Positions 1-8,272 of a stretch of 49,076 nucleotides of DNA are shown here, one piece after another. The stretch lies in NCBI RefSeq assembly GCF_001855565.1, contig NZ_MKCR01000023.1, positions 1 to 49,076 of the forward strand, written 5' to 3'. Numbering within the stretch: the stretch's first letter is position 1; every line of letters begins with the position of its first letter. The notes beneath the pieces are model-generated. The model had not been told where the DNA came from, did not search any database, and was given only the letters and a program-made list of their open reading frames with translations. The DNA comes from Chromobacterium amazonense (GTDB lineage: Bacteria > Pseudomonadota > Gammaproteobacteria > Burkholderiales > Chromobacteriaceae). Position numbers and translations under genes: made by a program.

Positions 1-888
1 CGGGATAAAGCGCTAGCCCCGCAAGCCAAGCGGCAGGCCATCCGCATCATGCTAAGCAGCGGACTGGCATTGTCGGAACGCCGCGCTTGCCGGCTTGTGG
101 GGCTTTCTCGAGACGCCTGGCGACATCCGCCGCAAACCGATGCATTCACGCATCGGCTGACCGCCCGCATCATCGATATCGCCCACACGCGCCGCCGCTT
201 TGGCTATCGGCGAGTGCATGACCTGTTGCGCGCCGAGTTTCCGGGCATCAACCACAAGCGGGTGTACCGCTTGTATCGCGAACAAGGTCTGGCGGTTAGA
301 CGACGTAACCGTCGGCGTAAGCTGACCGGCGTGCGCACGCTGCTGCAAGCCGCTACGCAGTGGAATGAGGTGTGGAGCATGGATTTTGTCAGCGACCAGT
401 TAGCCAGTGGTCGGCGCTTGAAATGCCTGACGGTCGCCGATGACTTCAGCCACGAAGCGGTGCAGATTGCGGTGGATTTCTCGATGTCCGGTCAATACGT
501 CACGCGGATGTTGGATCAGGCGGCGCAATTTCGCGGCTATCCGTCAGCGATCCGGACGGACAATGGGCCGGAGTTCACCAGTCGGGCATTCATGGGCTGG
601 GCGCAAAGCCGCGGCATCCGCCACATCCTGATTCAACCAGGCCGGCCGATGCAGAATGGTTACATCGAAAGCTTCAATGCCAGACTCCGCGACGAATGCC
701 TGAACGAGCATGTCTTTGATTCGCTGGCGGAGGCCAGGCAGATCATCTCCGCGTGGCGGGACGATTACAATCAAGTCCGTCCCCATGGATCGATTGGCCG
801 GATACCGCCAGCGGAATTTGCGGCACGCCATCGCCAGGCACAATTAGCAAGCCAAAGATCAGCAGGTTCCACCACCATGCAAACCTAG
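1..888 (+). CDS. IS3-family transposase OrfB (5' end outside window)
   Basis: This is the catalytic DDE/rve integrase subunit of an IS3-type element, normally made as an OrfAB fusion by frameshifting. The reading frame is open from base 1, so the first ATG at 49 is probably not the true start. An N-terminal HTH_21-like stretch (LSERRACRLVGLSR) is followed by the integrase core. The catalytic residues are the D of WSMDFVSD, the D of RTDNGPEF and the E of NGYIESFNARLRDECLNEH, in the usual D-D-35-E arrangement. The frame is intact to the stop, so the enzyme may be active if OrfA is present upstream. Confidence 0.9.
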   Translation, partial: RDKALAPQAKRQAIRIMLSSGLALSERRACRLVGLSRDAWRHPPQTDAFTHRLTARIIDIAHTRRRFGYRRVHDLLRAEFPGINHKRVYRLYREQGLAVRRRNRRRKLTGVRTLLQAATQWNEVWSMDFVSDQLASGRRLKCLTVADDFSHEAVQIAVDFSMSGQYVTRMLDQAAQFRGYPSAIRTDNGPEFTSRAFMGWAQSRGIRHILIQPGRPMQNGYIESFNARLRDECLNEHVFDSLAEARQIISAWRDDYNQVRPHGSIGRIPPAEFAARHRQAQLASQRSAGSTTMQT

Positions 889-931
889 GACTTCTCTCCT
901 GATTGCTGGTATGGCTAGCGGGGGCAGATCA
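1..931 (+). mobile_element. IS3-family insertion sequence, right part (left end outside window)
   Basis: The window opens inside an IS3-type element. It carries the orfB transposase, and about 40 bases after its stop comes GGGGGCAGATCA, which looks like the terminal inverted repeat of this family and puts the right end near 931. The left end and orfA lie outside the window, so neither the inverted-repeat match nor a target duplication can be checked. The element ends about 120 bases before the flagellin promoter and does not interrupt it. Confidence 0.75.
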
Positions 932-1051
932 CGGCGACAAAGCCGCCGCGGAGCCGCATTAAAGATACGCAGTAGCTTGGAGGTGAGTAGATGCGATAAC
1001 AGTTTGGCAGTGTTGATGGCAAGTCAAGTGTGAAAATTCACATTTTCACCG

Positions 1052-1078
1052 TAAAGTTCGGTTCGACCTGGTCGATAA
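1052..1078 (+). promoter_or_regulatory. Sigma-28 (FliA) class III flagellar promoter of fliC
   Basis: TAAAGTTC (1052-1059), an 11-base spacer and GTCGATAA (1071-1078) match the FliA consensus TAAAGTTT-N11-GCCGATAA with two mismatches. It lies 52 bases before the fliC ATG. An imperfect palindrome TGAAAA-TTCACA-TTTTCA sits just upstream at 1031-1048. Confidence 0.85.
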
Positions 1079-1129
1079 GTGGTGTAAGCAAGCTACTTTG
1101 CCCACACACAGAGCACCAGGAGAGTCATC

Positions 1130-1978
1130 ATGGCCATTACCGTCAACACCAACGTCACGTCGCTGCAAGCCCAGCTGAACCTGAACAATTCGCAGATGTC
1201 GCTGTCGCAATCGCTGCAACGCCTGTCTTCCGGCCTGCGCGTCAACAGTGCCAAGGATGACGCGGCTGGTCTCGCGATTTCGCAGACCCTGACGTCCGCC
1301 ATCCGTGGTAATAACCAGGCGATCAAGAATGCCAACGACGGTACTTCCGTCGGCCAAACCGCTGAAGGCGCGTTGGGTCAGATCGCCAACAACCTGCAGC
1401 GTATCCGTGAAATCGCGGTGCAGTCCTCCAACTCGTCCGTCAGCAATACCAACCGTTCGCAGCTGCAAAACGAAGTGGACCAGCTGACCCAGGAAATTTC
1501 GCGTATCGTGCAAACTACCCAGTTCAACGGCACCCAGCTGTTGTCCGGTAGTGCGATTCTGACCTTCCAAGTGGGTTCGTCTGGCGCCAGCAGCAACCAG
1601 GTATCGATTTCGTCCGTGGACTTGACTTCGGGCGGCGTGTTGTGCAGCTACAACTCGTCGCTGACGGCAACCGGTACGATTAACATTACGACTCAGTCTG
1701 GTGCCTCTGCCCTGCTGTCCACGCTCGATAGCGACATCGCCGAAATTTCCACTGTACGTTCTACTTGGGGTGCGGTACAAAACCGGTTTGACGCGGTGGT
1801 GGCAAACCTGCAGAGTTATGTGCAAAACCTGACTGCAGCCAACAGCCGTATTGTGGATGTGGACTTTGCCGCGGAAACGGCTAATCTGACGAAAAACCAG
1901 ATTCTGCAACAGGCCGGCGCCTCGATTCTGAAGCAAGCGAATACTATACCTCAAGCAGCATTGACGCTGCTGCAGTAA
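1130..1978 (+). CDS. fliC: Flagellin
   Basis: This is the structural subunit of the flagellar filament, exported by the flagellar type III system and polymerised under the FliD cap. The N-terminal D0/D1 domain (MAITVNTNVTSLQAQ, then QRLSSGLRVNSAKDDAAGLAI) and the C-terminal D1/D0 domain (ANSRIVDVDFAAETANLTK to ALTLLQ) are both conserved. At 282 residues it is short, with a small variable middle (about 140-200). A cysteine in the middle (GGVLCSYNSS) is unusual for a flagellin. AGGAGA precedes the ATG and a sigma-28 promoter lies upstream. The middle segment is rich in Ser and Thr, so O-glycosylation is possible but not shown. Confidence 0.96.
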   Translation: MAITVNTNVTSLQAQLNLNNSQMSLSQSLQRLSSGLRVNSAKDDAAGLAISQTLTSAIRGNNQAIKNANDGTSVGQTAEGALGQIANNLQRIREIAVQSSNSSVSNTNRSQLQNEVDQLTQEISRIVQTTQFNGTQLLSGSAILTFQVGSSGASSNQVSISSVDLTSGGVLCSYNSSLTATGTINITTQSGASALLSTLDSDIAEISTVRSTWGAVQNRFDAVVANLQSYVQNLTAANSRIVDVDFAAETANLTKNQILQQAGASILKQANTIPQAALTLLQ

Positions 1979-2005
1979 AGCGTAGCCTGATGGTATAGCC
2001 AGAGT

Positions 2006-2033
2006 GCAGCTCCGGTTGGGCAGCCGGGGCTGC
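2006..2033 (+). terminator. Hairpin between fliC and flaG (possible partial terminator)
   Basis: GCAGCTCCGG (2006-2015) can pair with CCGGGGCTGC (2024-2033) through one G-U pair, with an 8-base loop. There is no proper T-tract (GTTCAT follows). It could attenuate read-through from highly expressed fliC into flaG or stabilise the fliC mRNA. It ends 7 bases before the flaG Shine-Dalgarno. Confidence 0.4.
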
Positions 2034-2052
2034 GTTCATGAGGAGTATGATC

Positions 2053-2478
2053 ATGCAAATCCCGTCCATTTTATCGCCTGCTGCGCCTGCGTCGGCAGCG
2101 CCAGTGCAGCGTCAACAGTTGGTTGAGTTGGCTCAGGCGCCTGCGGGTGATCAGAATCAGCCCGTGTTGGCTGATTCCACACAGGCAGTTGCCGCGGCTG
2201 GGCAGAGCCAGCAGCAACAGTCTTCTGCGGATGCGCAGAAAAAACAGCTAACCGATCCCAAGCAACTGCAGGAATCGGTGAACCAGTTGAACAATGCAGC
2301 AACGCTGTACAATAGCTCCTTGCAGTTTTCGGTCGACAAGGACACCGGCGCAACGGTGGTGAAAGTCGTCGACAAAGAGAACAACAAGGTGATTCGTCAG
2401 ATTCCATCTGAAGAAGCGCTGCGCATCGCCAAGGCGATCGGCGACTTCAAAGGACTCTTGCTGAAGGACAAAGCCTGA
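2053..2478 (+). CDS. flaG: Flagellar protein FlaG
   Basis: FlaG-family protein of 141 residues, encoded between flagellin and FliD as in many polar flagellates, where it influences filament length. The conserved C-terminal half carries LNNAATLYNSSLQFSVDKD, TGATVVKVVD and VIRQIPSEEALRIAK. The N-terminal half is low-complexity Ala/Gln. In-frame ATGs lie at 2038 and 2047, but AGGAG at 2041-2045 is well spaced only for the ATG at 2053, so that start is chosen. It probably shares a transcript with fliD, fliS and fliT. Confidence 0.88.
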   Translation: MQIPSILSPAAPASAAPVQRQQLVELAQAPAGDQNQPVLADSTQAVAAAGQSQQQQSSADAQKKQLTDPKQLQESVNQLNNAATLYNSSLQFSVDKDTGATVVKVVDKENNKVIRQIPSEEALRIAKAIGDFKGLLLKDKA

Positions 2479-2525
2479 TCAAACTGTCCTGACGCGATGC
2501 GGTGCGAACATAAGGACACAAAAAA

Positions 2526-3887
2526 ATGGCAGCCATTACCAGTTCCGTGGGCGTTTTGGATGTGCAGGGCATTGTCAGCCAGCTGATGATGATTGAAAGA
2601 CAGCCGCTGAATGCCAGTTTGGGAAAGACTGACCAGTACAATACCCAGTTGAGTACCGTCGGCAGATTGAGCTCGTCTTTATCGGCGCTGCAGACGGCGA
2701 TGACTTCGCTGTCGTCTGGGCGGTTCCTGCAGGTATTCAAAGCCTCCGTCAGCGATGGGGCCATGGCGTCGGTGTCTACCACTACGGGTGGCAATACCGG
2801 GACTTATCAGATATCGGTAGATAAATTGGCGACCAATCGCCAGCTGGTTTTTGATCGGTTGGGTGGGGAGACCATATCCAAGTCCGATGCGGTGGTTAGC
2901 ACCAAGCTGGACCAGCTGACCTTTCAGGTGGGCGGCAAAACGCAGACAGTCAAACTGATCGACAAGCCTGGTGACGCGGTGACGCTGCAAACCATTAACG
3001 ACAAAATCAATGCCGCGGGCATCGGGATTAATTCGAGCATCGTTCAAAACGGCAAGGATTACAAGCTGGTGTTGGTCGCGGCCAATTCGGGTACTGACAA
3101 TCAGTTTAGCATCGCAGGTAGCGATCACGACTCCGGCAACACCTCCGGCTCCACCCTGGCAGGACTGACGCAAAGCGATGCGGCAGGGAAGGAGTCCCTG
3201 AATGCCCAGAATGCCAGCCTGACCGTCAATGGCGTGGCGGTGAGCGCGGGCAGCAACCGCATATCATCGGCTGTGGCCGGCGTGGAAATCGATTTGTACA
3301 AGCCGGGCAGCTTCACAGTCTCCCTTGCCTCAGACAACGCTGGCATCAACAAGAACCTGCAATCATTTGTCGATGCCTATAACCAGGTTGTCAGCGATGT
3401 AAAGGATGCGCGCAAGGGCGCCCTGAAGGGCAACGCTTCGATCCTGGATATCCAGAGTCGGCTGCAGCAAGTGCTGTCAGTAGGGGTGGAGGGTGCGGAT
3501 CCGGTGAATTCGTATGCGTTCTTGTCGCAAGTCGGCATTTCTCTGCAGAAGGATGGCACGCTGAAGGTCGATCAGAACGCGTTCAATGACGCGCTTAAGA
3601 AGGACAAGCAAGCTGTTGCCAACCTGTTTGGCAATGCCAACAATACAGGTTTTGCCCAGCGTTTCAATCAGGCAATCAACAGCATGCTGGGTCCTACCGG
3701 CTTGATCGAAACCAGCAAGGCATCGATCAAGAGCCGTGTGGATCAGGAGGCCCAGCTGCAAAGCTCTCTGCAAGCCAGATTGGATACCAAGCAAAGCCAG
3801 TTGTTGCAGCAGTATACGAACCTGAACAAAACGCTGGCGCAGATGCAGGCAGGTTCGAGTAGCCTGTTCAACCTGATTTCCAAGTAG
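2526..3887 (+). CDS. fliD: Flagellar filament capping protein FliD
   Basis: The FliD (HAP2) pentamer caps the filament and promotes flagellin assembly. At 453 residues it has the usual length. The N-terminal FliD_N region (SSVGVLDVQGIVSQLMMIE) starts near residue 5, and the FliD_C region covers about 215-440 (LQSFVDAYNQVVSDV, GISLQKDGTLKVD). It ends in a coiled-coil-like stretch (LDTKQSQLLQQYTNLNKTLAQM), as in FliD proteins. AAGGA lies about 10 bases before the ATG. It is cotranscribed with flaG upstream and fliS 52 bases downstream. Confidence 0.95.
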   Translation: MAAITSSVGVLDVQGIVSQLMMIERQPLNASLGKTDQYNTQLSTVGRLSSSLSALQTAMTSLSSGRFLQVFKASVSDGAMASVSTTTGGNTGTYQISVDKLATNRQLVFDRLGGETISKSDAVVSTKLDQLTFQVGGKTQTVKLIDKPGDAVTLQTINDKINAAGIGINSSIVQNGKDYKLVLVAANSGTDNQFSIAGSDHDSGNTSGSTLAGLTQSDAAGKESLNAQNASLTVNGVAVSAGSNRISSAVAGVEIDLYKPGSFTVSLASDNAGINKNLQSFVDAYNQVVSDVKDARKGALKGNASILDIQSRLQQVLSVGVEGADPVNSYAFLSQVGISLQKDGTLKVDQNAFNDALKKDKQAVANLFGNANNTGFAQRFNQAINSMLGPTGLIETSKASIKSRVDQEAQLQSSLQARLDTKQSQLLQQYTNLNKTLAQMQAGSSSLFNLISK

Positions 3888-3939
3888 AATCGCAGAAGGC
3901 GGCGTTGGCTGTCTTAAGCCTAGAAAATGATGGTGACTC

Positions 3940-4377
3940 ATGCTGAATTCACGAATGCTCAAGCAGTTCAATCAGGCATATGCCAACGACGCCCTAAAGG
4001 CGGCGATATACGGTGCGAGTCCGATTGGCATCGTCGTGATGCTTTACGAAGGCGTGATCAAGGCGCTGAGTTCCGCCAGCTTAGCCATTGACAACAATCG
4101 TTTCGATGAAAAAGCCAGGATGATCGGCAAGGCAATCGATATCCTTGAGGGCTTGCGCATTGCGCTGGACCTGGAGCAGGGCTCCGAGGCCGCGGTCAAC
4201 CTGAATGAGCTGTACATTTATATGAAGATGCGCTTGGCCAAGGCTAGTCTGAAGAACGACAAGGAAATCCTGGCCGAAGTCAAAGGCCTGATGGAAACCA
4301 TTCTGCCTGCCTGGCAACAGGTTGACCGAGCCAATTCCGCCGCGCAGGCCGAGGCGAATACCGGTTCAGGAGCGTGA
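3940..4377 (+). CDS. fliS: Flagellar export chaperone FliS
   Basis: FliS binds the disordered C terminus of newly made flagellin in the cytoplasm and delivers it to the export gate. The 145-residue product has the family pattern: a YANDALKAAIYGASPIGIVVMLYEGVIKAL N-terminal helix region (quoted in part: LIxMLYEG-type motif), an ILEGLRIALD helix and a YIYMKMRLAKASLKND segment. It follows fliD and overlaps the next gene in a TGATG arrangement, which suggests translational coupling with fliT. Confidence 0.93.
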   Translation: MLNSRMLKQFNQAYANDALKAAIYGASPIGIVVMLYEGVIKALSSASLAIDNNRFDEKARMIGKAIDILEGLRIALDLEQGSEAAVNLNELYIYMKMRLAKASLKNDKEILAEVKGLMETILPAWQQVDRANSAAQAEANTGSGA

Positions 4378-4724
4378 TGACAGGCATGCCCGCGCAATTT
4401 GCCTCCACCCCGAAGGGCTTGGCTAATTTAATAGACCAGTTGGAGCCTTTGGCAAAACAGTTGCTGGAAGCGGCCAATCAACGCGAGCGGCCGCGTTTTG
4501 TTGAATTGTTCACCTTGCATGAAGGCTATACTCACCAGCTATTGCAACGGCTGGAGGCTGGCGAGCGAGACAAACTCAGCCCCGAGCAGCGCGACGCCTT
4601 GAAGCGCGTGTTGGCCTTGCGTCTTGAGGTGCAGACGCAGATCGCGTCCTGGGCGGACCAGGTCAAGCATGAGTTGAGGGCTTTGAGCCAGAGTTCCAAG
4701 CTCAATCGTCAGTACAAATCATGA
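4377..4724 (+). CDS. fliT: Flagellar protein FliT
   Basis: A small helical protein of about 115 residues in the fliT position after fliS. FliT proteins are export chaperones for FliD and, in enterics, also restrain FlhDC. The sequence is diverged: amphipathic helices (LANLIDQLEPLAKQLLEAA, ALKRVLALRLEVQTQI) fit the family but no diagnostic motif is visible, so the call rests on fold-like pattern and position. The ATG at 4377 overlaps the fliS stop. A GTG at 4374 is an alternative start. Confidence 0.75.
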   Translation: MTGMPAQFASTPKGLANLIDQLEPLAKQLLEAANQRERPRFVELFTLHEGYTHQLLQRLEAGERDKLSPEQRDALKRVLALRLEVQTQIASWADQVKHELRALSQSSKLNRQYKS

Positions 4725-4859
4725 TGCCGCGTTGCTATATGTCGGCCCGCTTGGCGGGGCGGCGTCTTGGATGAGGAATGAGCCGGTTTTGACTTGGGTT
4801 GCGCTATTTTTCGCCATACACTTAAAGTCAATGTGGATGCTCACCCAAGGGGATTCTCC

Positions 4860-5213
4860 ATGACCGGCGCCTTCTTTCCGTACCTGATGGTTGCGCTGTG
4901 GCTTGTACTGGCGGTGGCCATTGTTTACCTGTTCGGGCGATTGCAGCGACTGGAAAGCAAGCGGGACAGCCTCACCTCGCTGTATTTGGACCAGCAGCAG
5001 CAGCAAATCAGCGCGCTGCAGCGGGATGTAGCGCGCTTGCAGTCTAAGTTTGATCATCAGGCGACCGGCGATGCGGGATTGAGTCCTTACAATCAAGCCA
5101 TAGAAATGATACGCCAGGGTTTGACCGCTTCCGAGGTGGCTTCTCGCTGTGGGATTTCCCGCAGTGAGGCAGAGCTGATCGTATCGCTTTACCGTAATAG
5201 CCCCACTTCATGA
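4860..5213 (+). CDS. DUF2802 membrane-anchored protein
   Basis: A 117-residue protein with an N-terminal membrane segment (about residues 6-24, FPYLMVALWLVLAVAIVYLF), a coiled coil rich in Gln (about 28-60) and a C-terminal helix-turn-helix-like part (EMIRQGLTASEVASRCGISRSEAELIVSLYR). This layout is that of DUF2802 proteins encoded in flagellar/chemotaxis loci. The function is unknown. An ATG at 4794 is possible, but AAGGGG just before 4860 and the membrane segment right after favour 4860. It overlaps the next gene by four bases (ATGA). Confidence 0.8.
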   Translation: MTGAFFPYLMVALWLVLAVAIVYLFGRLQRLESKRDSLTSLYLDQQQQQISALQRDVARLQSKFDHQATGDAGLSPYNQAIEMIRQGLTASEVASRCGISRSEAELIVSLYRNSPTS

Positions 5214-6280
5214 TCCCATCGTTACCCAACGCCGTTTCCACCGCCTCGCAAGGCACGACGCAGACGCTTAACCAGCTGCGCACCTCGGTGGATACCAGCC
5301 GGCTGCTGGAAGCGCTCAGCCAGCCGGACAGCCCGCCATCATTGATGGTGGGAGAGTTGTTGACGGCCAAGGTGGCAGACCAGCTGGGCAATAATCAGTT
5401 GGCCGTTCTGATCAAGAACGCCCTGTTCACGCTGAACCTGCCCCAAGGCACCCATTTGCCCAGCGATAGCCTGAATCTGAAAGTGGTGTCGCTGTCCCCC
5501 ACGTTGACCTTTCAATTGCAGGATGGCGGCAAGGAAACCCCGCCGCCGCAGGACAGCTCGGTCGCCGTCAAACTCAGCACCGCATCCCGCTATCTGACCA
5601 CTTTGCTGAGCACGCCGAGAGAAGAAACGCATTCAGCCAATACCGCTGGCACCGGTGCAACGGCAAAGCATTTGCCCTTGCAGCTGGATGCCGGCGAGCA
5701 CCCGCCTGAGCAACTGGCCAAGCAGTTGCAGTTGAATGTCAAACAGAGCGGCTTGTTCTATGAGTCCCACCTCAAGGATTTCAGCAATGGCTTGCATTCT
5801 CTGGAGCAGTTGAAGCAGGAGCCGCAGGCCAAGTTGACGCTGACCATGCAGGCCTTGGATGAGGGGCAAAAGAATAACAACGCGGTGAAGCCGCAATTAC
5901 AGGAACTGGGCCATTTGGTGCAGCGGCAATTGGATGGTTTGGAACAGCGTACCGTGCAGTTTCAGGGCTTGGCTTGGCCCGGCCAGCTGATGGATATGCA
6001 AATCCAGCAGGAGCCCATGGAAAACGAGCGCCAGGGGGATGGGCAAGAGGACATTCCGGTGTGGAACACCAGTCTATCGCTGGCTTTGCCTGCGCTGGGC
6101 GGCATGGGGGTGAGAGTGCGCTTGGTTGGACAGTCGGTACAAGTGTCTTTCAAGGCCGATGACGAGGATACGAGCCAGCTGATCAGGCAGCATGCCGCGC
6201 GTTTGCGCGATGGCATGGAGGCCGCTGGCCTGACCTTGGCTGGCCTGGCGGTGAGTCAGAATGAATCAGCAGCAGAATGA
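5210..6280 (+). CDS. Flagellar hook-length control FliK-like protein
   Basis: This 356-residue protein ends in a Flg_hook-type C-terminal domain (about 255-350: IPVWNTSLSLALPALGGMG, VRVRLVGQSVQVSFKADDEDT, IRQHAARLRDGMEAAGLTLAG). In FliK that domain contacts FlhB to switch export from hook to filament substrates. The N-terminal two thirds are Gln/Leu-rich and poorly conserved. The next gene is an FlhB C-terminal-like protein, the natural partner of such a domain. A main fliK may exist elsewhere, so this could be a paralogue. It overlaps the DUF2802 gene and the next gene. Confidence 0.75.
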   Translation: MIPSLPNAVSTASQGTTQTLNQLRTSVDTSRLLEALSQPDSPPSLMVGELLTAKVADQLGNNQLAVLIKNALFTLNLPQGTHLPSDSLNLKVVSLSPTLTFQLQDGGKETPPPQDSSVAVKLSTASRYLTTLLSTPREETHSANTAGTGATAKHLPLQLDAGEHPPEQLAKQLQLNVKQSGLFYESHLKDFSNGLHSLEQLKQEPQAKLTLTMQALDEGQKNNNAVKPQLQELGHLVQRQLDGLEQRTVQFQGLAWPGQLMDMQIQQEPMENERQGDGQEDIPVWNTSLSLALPALGGMGVRVRLVGQSVQVSFKADDEDTSQLIRQHAARLRDGMEAAGLTLAGLAVSQNESAAE

Positions 6281-6599
6281 CGACAAGCGCCGCTCTGCGG
6301 TGGCGTTGTCTTATCAGGAGGGCCATCGTTCGCCGCTGGTGGTGGCCAAGGGCTATGGTCAGATGGCCCAACGCATCATCGAATGCGCGCAGGATGCCGG
6401 CGTTTTTGTCCACGATTCGCCCGAGCTGGTCTCGCTGTTGATGCAGGTTGATCTGGACAAGCATATCCCCCCGGAACTGTATCGAGCCGTCGCTGAAATC
6501 CTGGCGTTCGTCTACTACCTGGAAAAACAGGCTGGCTCGGCGCAAACCGAATTCGAAGACTGGATCAACGACCGGCGCGCCCCGGTCAGCAACCGTTAA
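6261..6599 (+). CDS. FlhB C-terminal-domain-like export switch protein
   Basis: A stand-alone 112-residue protein resembling the cytoplasmic FlhB/EscU C-terminal domain (VVAKGYGQMAQRIIECAQDAGVFVHDS, then IPPELYRAVAEILAFVYYL). It has no membrane segments and lacks the NPTH autocleavage motif (SYQEG is nearby instead), so it resembles the already-cleaved FlhB-CC fragment. Such FhlB-type proteins occur next to FliK-like genes. It starts 20 bases before the FliK-like stop, indicating coupling. A small hairpin, GCGCC-gttt-GGCGC (6607-6620), follows the stop. Confidence 0.82.
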   Translation: MNQQQNDDKRRSAVALSYQEGHRSPLVVAKGYGQMAQRIIECAQDAGVFVHDSPELVSLLMQVDLDKHIPPELYRAVAEILAFVYYLEKQAGSAQTEFEDWINDRRAPVSNR

Positions 6600-6666
6600 G
6601 CCCCTAGCGCCGTTTGGCGCAATCCCCTATGCTCAGCCGATTACGCTACCCCGCTTGGAGAATCGC

Positions 6667-7533
6667 ATGCGCATCGGTTATATCGGTCTTGGCATCATGG
6701 GTCGTCCCTGTGTCCTCAATTTGTTGAAGGCGGGCTACCCGGTCCGCGTCTGGGCGCGCAAGCGCGAAAGTGCCCAGGCTTTGCTGGATGCCGGCGCGGA
6801 ATGGGCGGCCAGTCCCGCGGAGTTGGCCGCGCAGGTCGACGTGCTGGTCACCAATGTGTCCGATACGGCCGATGTGGAGCAGGTGCTGCTGGGGGAGCGC
6901 GGCGCGGTCCATGGCGGCAAGCCGGGACTGGTGTGCGTGGATATGAGCACCATCGCGCCGAATGGCGCGCGCCGCATCGCCGCGGCCTTGTCTGAAAAAG
7001 GGATCGATTTCCTGGATTGTCCGGTATCCGGCGGCGAAGTCGGCGCCATCAACGGTACCCTGACCATCATGGTAGGCGGCAAGGCCGAGGCTTTGGAGAA
7101 GGCGCGGCCGGCCTTGCTGGCTATGGGACAGACCATTACCCACATCGGCGCCAGCGGCGCCGGCCAGGTGGCCAAGGCGTGCAACCAGATCGCCGTCGCG
7201 GTGGGCGTGGCGGCGGTGGCCGAAATCGTCAAACTGGCGCGCGCCTGCGATGTCGATCCCGCGCCGGTACGCGCGGCGCTGCTGGGCGGCTTCGCGCAAA
7301 GCCGCGTGCTGGATGTGCATGGCCAGCGCATGATAGACGACAACTACGCGCCAGGCTTCAAGGCCAAGCTGCACGCCAAGGATATGCATATCGTATTGGA
7401 TACCGCGCGGGAGCAGGGCATCAGTCTGCCAGCCGCGGAGCGCACAATGCATTTGATCGATCAGTTGGTCGAGCAGGGCGATGGCGAGCTGGATTCGGCG
7501 GCGATTGCCAGGCTGATTTGGCAACAAAACTAA
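6667..7533 (+). CDS. NAD(P)-dependent oxidoreductase, 2-hydroxy-3-oxopropionate reductase type
   Basis: A beta-hydroxyacid dehydrogenase of 288 residues. The N-terminal Rossmann fold begins MRIGYIGLGIMGRP, the substrate motif is DCPVSGGEVGAINGTL, and the catalytic-lysine region is GAGQVAKACNQ. The C-terminal stretch GGFAQSRVLDVHGQRMI and LHAKDMHIVL is closest in pattern to GarR/GlxR tartronate semialdehyde reductases, with 3-hydroxyisobutyrate dehydrogenase as the main alternative. The ATG at 6667 is chosen because the glycine-rich loop follows at once; the frame is open further upstream. It is monocistronic and converges on the HU gene across a strong hairpin. Confidence 0.88.
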   Translation: MRIGYIGLGIMGRPCVLNLLKAGYPVRVWARKRESAQALLDAGAEWAASPAELAAQVDVLVTNVSDTADVEQVLLGERGAVHGGKPGLVCVDMSTIAPNGARRIAAALSEKGIDFLDCPVSGGEVGAINGTLTIMVGGKAEALEKARPALLAMGQTITHIGASGAGQVAKACNQIAVAVGVAAVAEIVKLARACDVDPAPVRAALLGGFAQSRVLDVHGQRMIDDNYAPGFKAKLHAKDMHIVLDTAREQGISLPAAERTMHLIDQLVEQGDGELDSAAIARLIWQQN

Positions 7534-7547
7534 GCTTGTTGGCACGC

Positions 7548-7580
7548 AAAACGGGCCGCGCAAATTGCGCGGCCCGTTTT
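7548..7580. terminator. Bidirectional terminator between oxidoreductase and HU genes
   Basis: AAAACGGGCCGCGC (7548-7561) pairs perfectly with GCGCGGCCCGTTTT (7567-7580) around a short AAATT loop. A-tracts on one side and T-tracts on the other let it act in both directions between the two converging genes. Confidence 0.9.
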
Positions 7581-7605
7581 CAATGATAGAGGCGGGATCG
7601 AGCGC

Positions 7606-7875
7606 TTAGCCGATACGATCCTTCAATTGCTTGCTGGCGACGAACGCCACCTTGCGCTTGGCCGGAATCTGGATGGTTTCGCCGGTTTTCGGATTGCGGC
7701 CGGTGCGTGCTGCGCTTTCCTTCACCTTGAACTTGCCGGCCACGATGCTGAGCTCGCCATTGTTGGCCAGGGTGTCCAGCAGCACTTCGTCGAAGGCACC
7801 CAGAACGCGCAGAACATCGGCTTTATTCAGGCCGGACTTGTCGGAAAGAAGGGCAATCAGTTCGGCTTTGGTCAT
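7606..7875 (-). CDS. HU-family nucleoid DNA-binding protein
   Basis: HU/IHF-type histone-like protein of 89 residues, MTKAELIALLSDKSGL to KQLKDRIG. The beta-arm region keeps the family signature: GKFKVKESAARTGRNPKTGE and TIQIPAKRKVAFVASK. It bends and compacts DNA as a dimer. In-frame ATGs lie upstream at 7893 and 7908, but HU proteins begin at the position chosen here. No other gene is in its transcription unit. Confidence 0.93.
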   Translation of the reverse strand: MTKAELIALLSDKSGLNKADVLRVLGAFDEVLLDTLANNGELSIVAGKFKVKESAARTGRNPKTGETIQIPAKRKVAFVASKQLKDRIG

Positions 7876-8139
7876 GGTGTGCGTCTTTCGCATAGAGTAA
7901 AACCCCATTTTCTGCGATTTTGCGTCCCTGATAAAGGTGAAAAAGCAGGATGTGATTATAAATGTTCGTGTAATGCCATCCTGAGTGGCGTGCTTGCCGC
8001 AGAATGTGCCTGGCGGGAGCGCTTCAAGCTGCTAGTCATGCTGCCGCTTGGATTTTGTATCACAGGTTGATTGTTCTGTTCAGCATTGTCTTCCTCATTC
8101 TAGAATGCGGACTCACGCGATCTGAATAAGGGATACGGC

Positions 8140-8272
8140 ATGTTGGCAGCGATAAAATCGATAGGACTGGCAGCCCTGCTGGCCATGGCGCTGGCTTGGC
8201 AACCCGCCATGGCCAAAAGGGTGGCAGGGTCGACCAATCTCGCGACGGAAGACAGCTATATCAATCATGATG
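8140..8272 (+). pseudogene. Secreted-protein gene truncated by IS insertion
   Basis: An ORF with a plausible Shine-Dalgarno (AAGGG) encodes a clear Sec signal peptide (IGLAALLAMALAWQPAMA) and about 19 further residues (KRVAGSTNLATEDSYINHD) before the insertion sequence at 8273 cuts it. The frame then runs into the element and stops soon after. The remainder of the gene is not found on the far side of the element, so it was lost by deletion or lies elsewhere. The family is not recognised. Confidence 0.65.
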
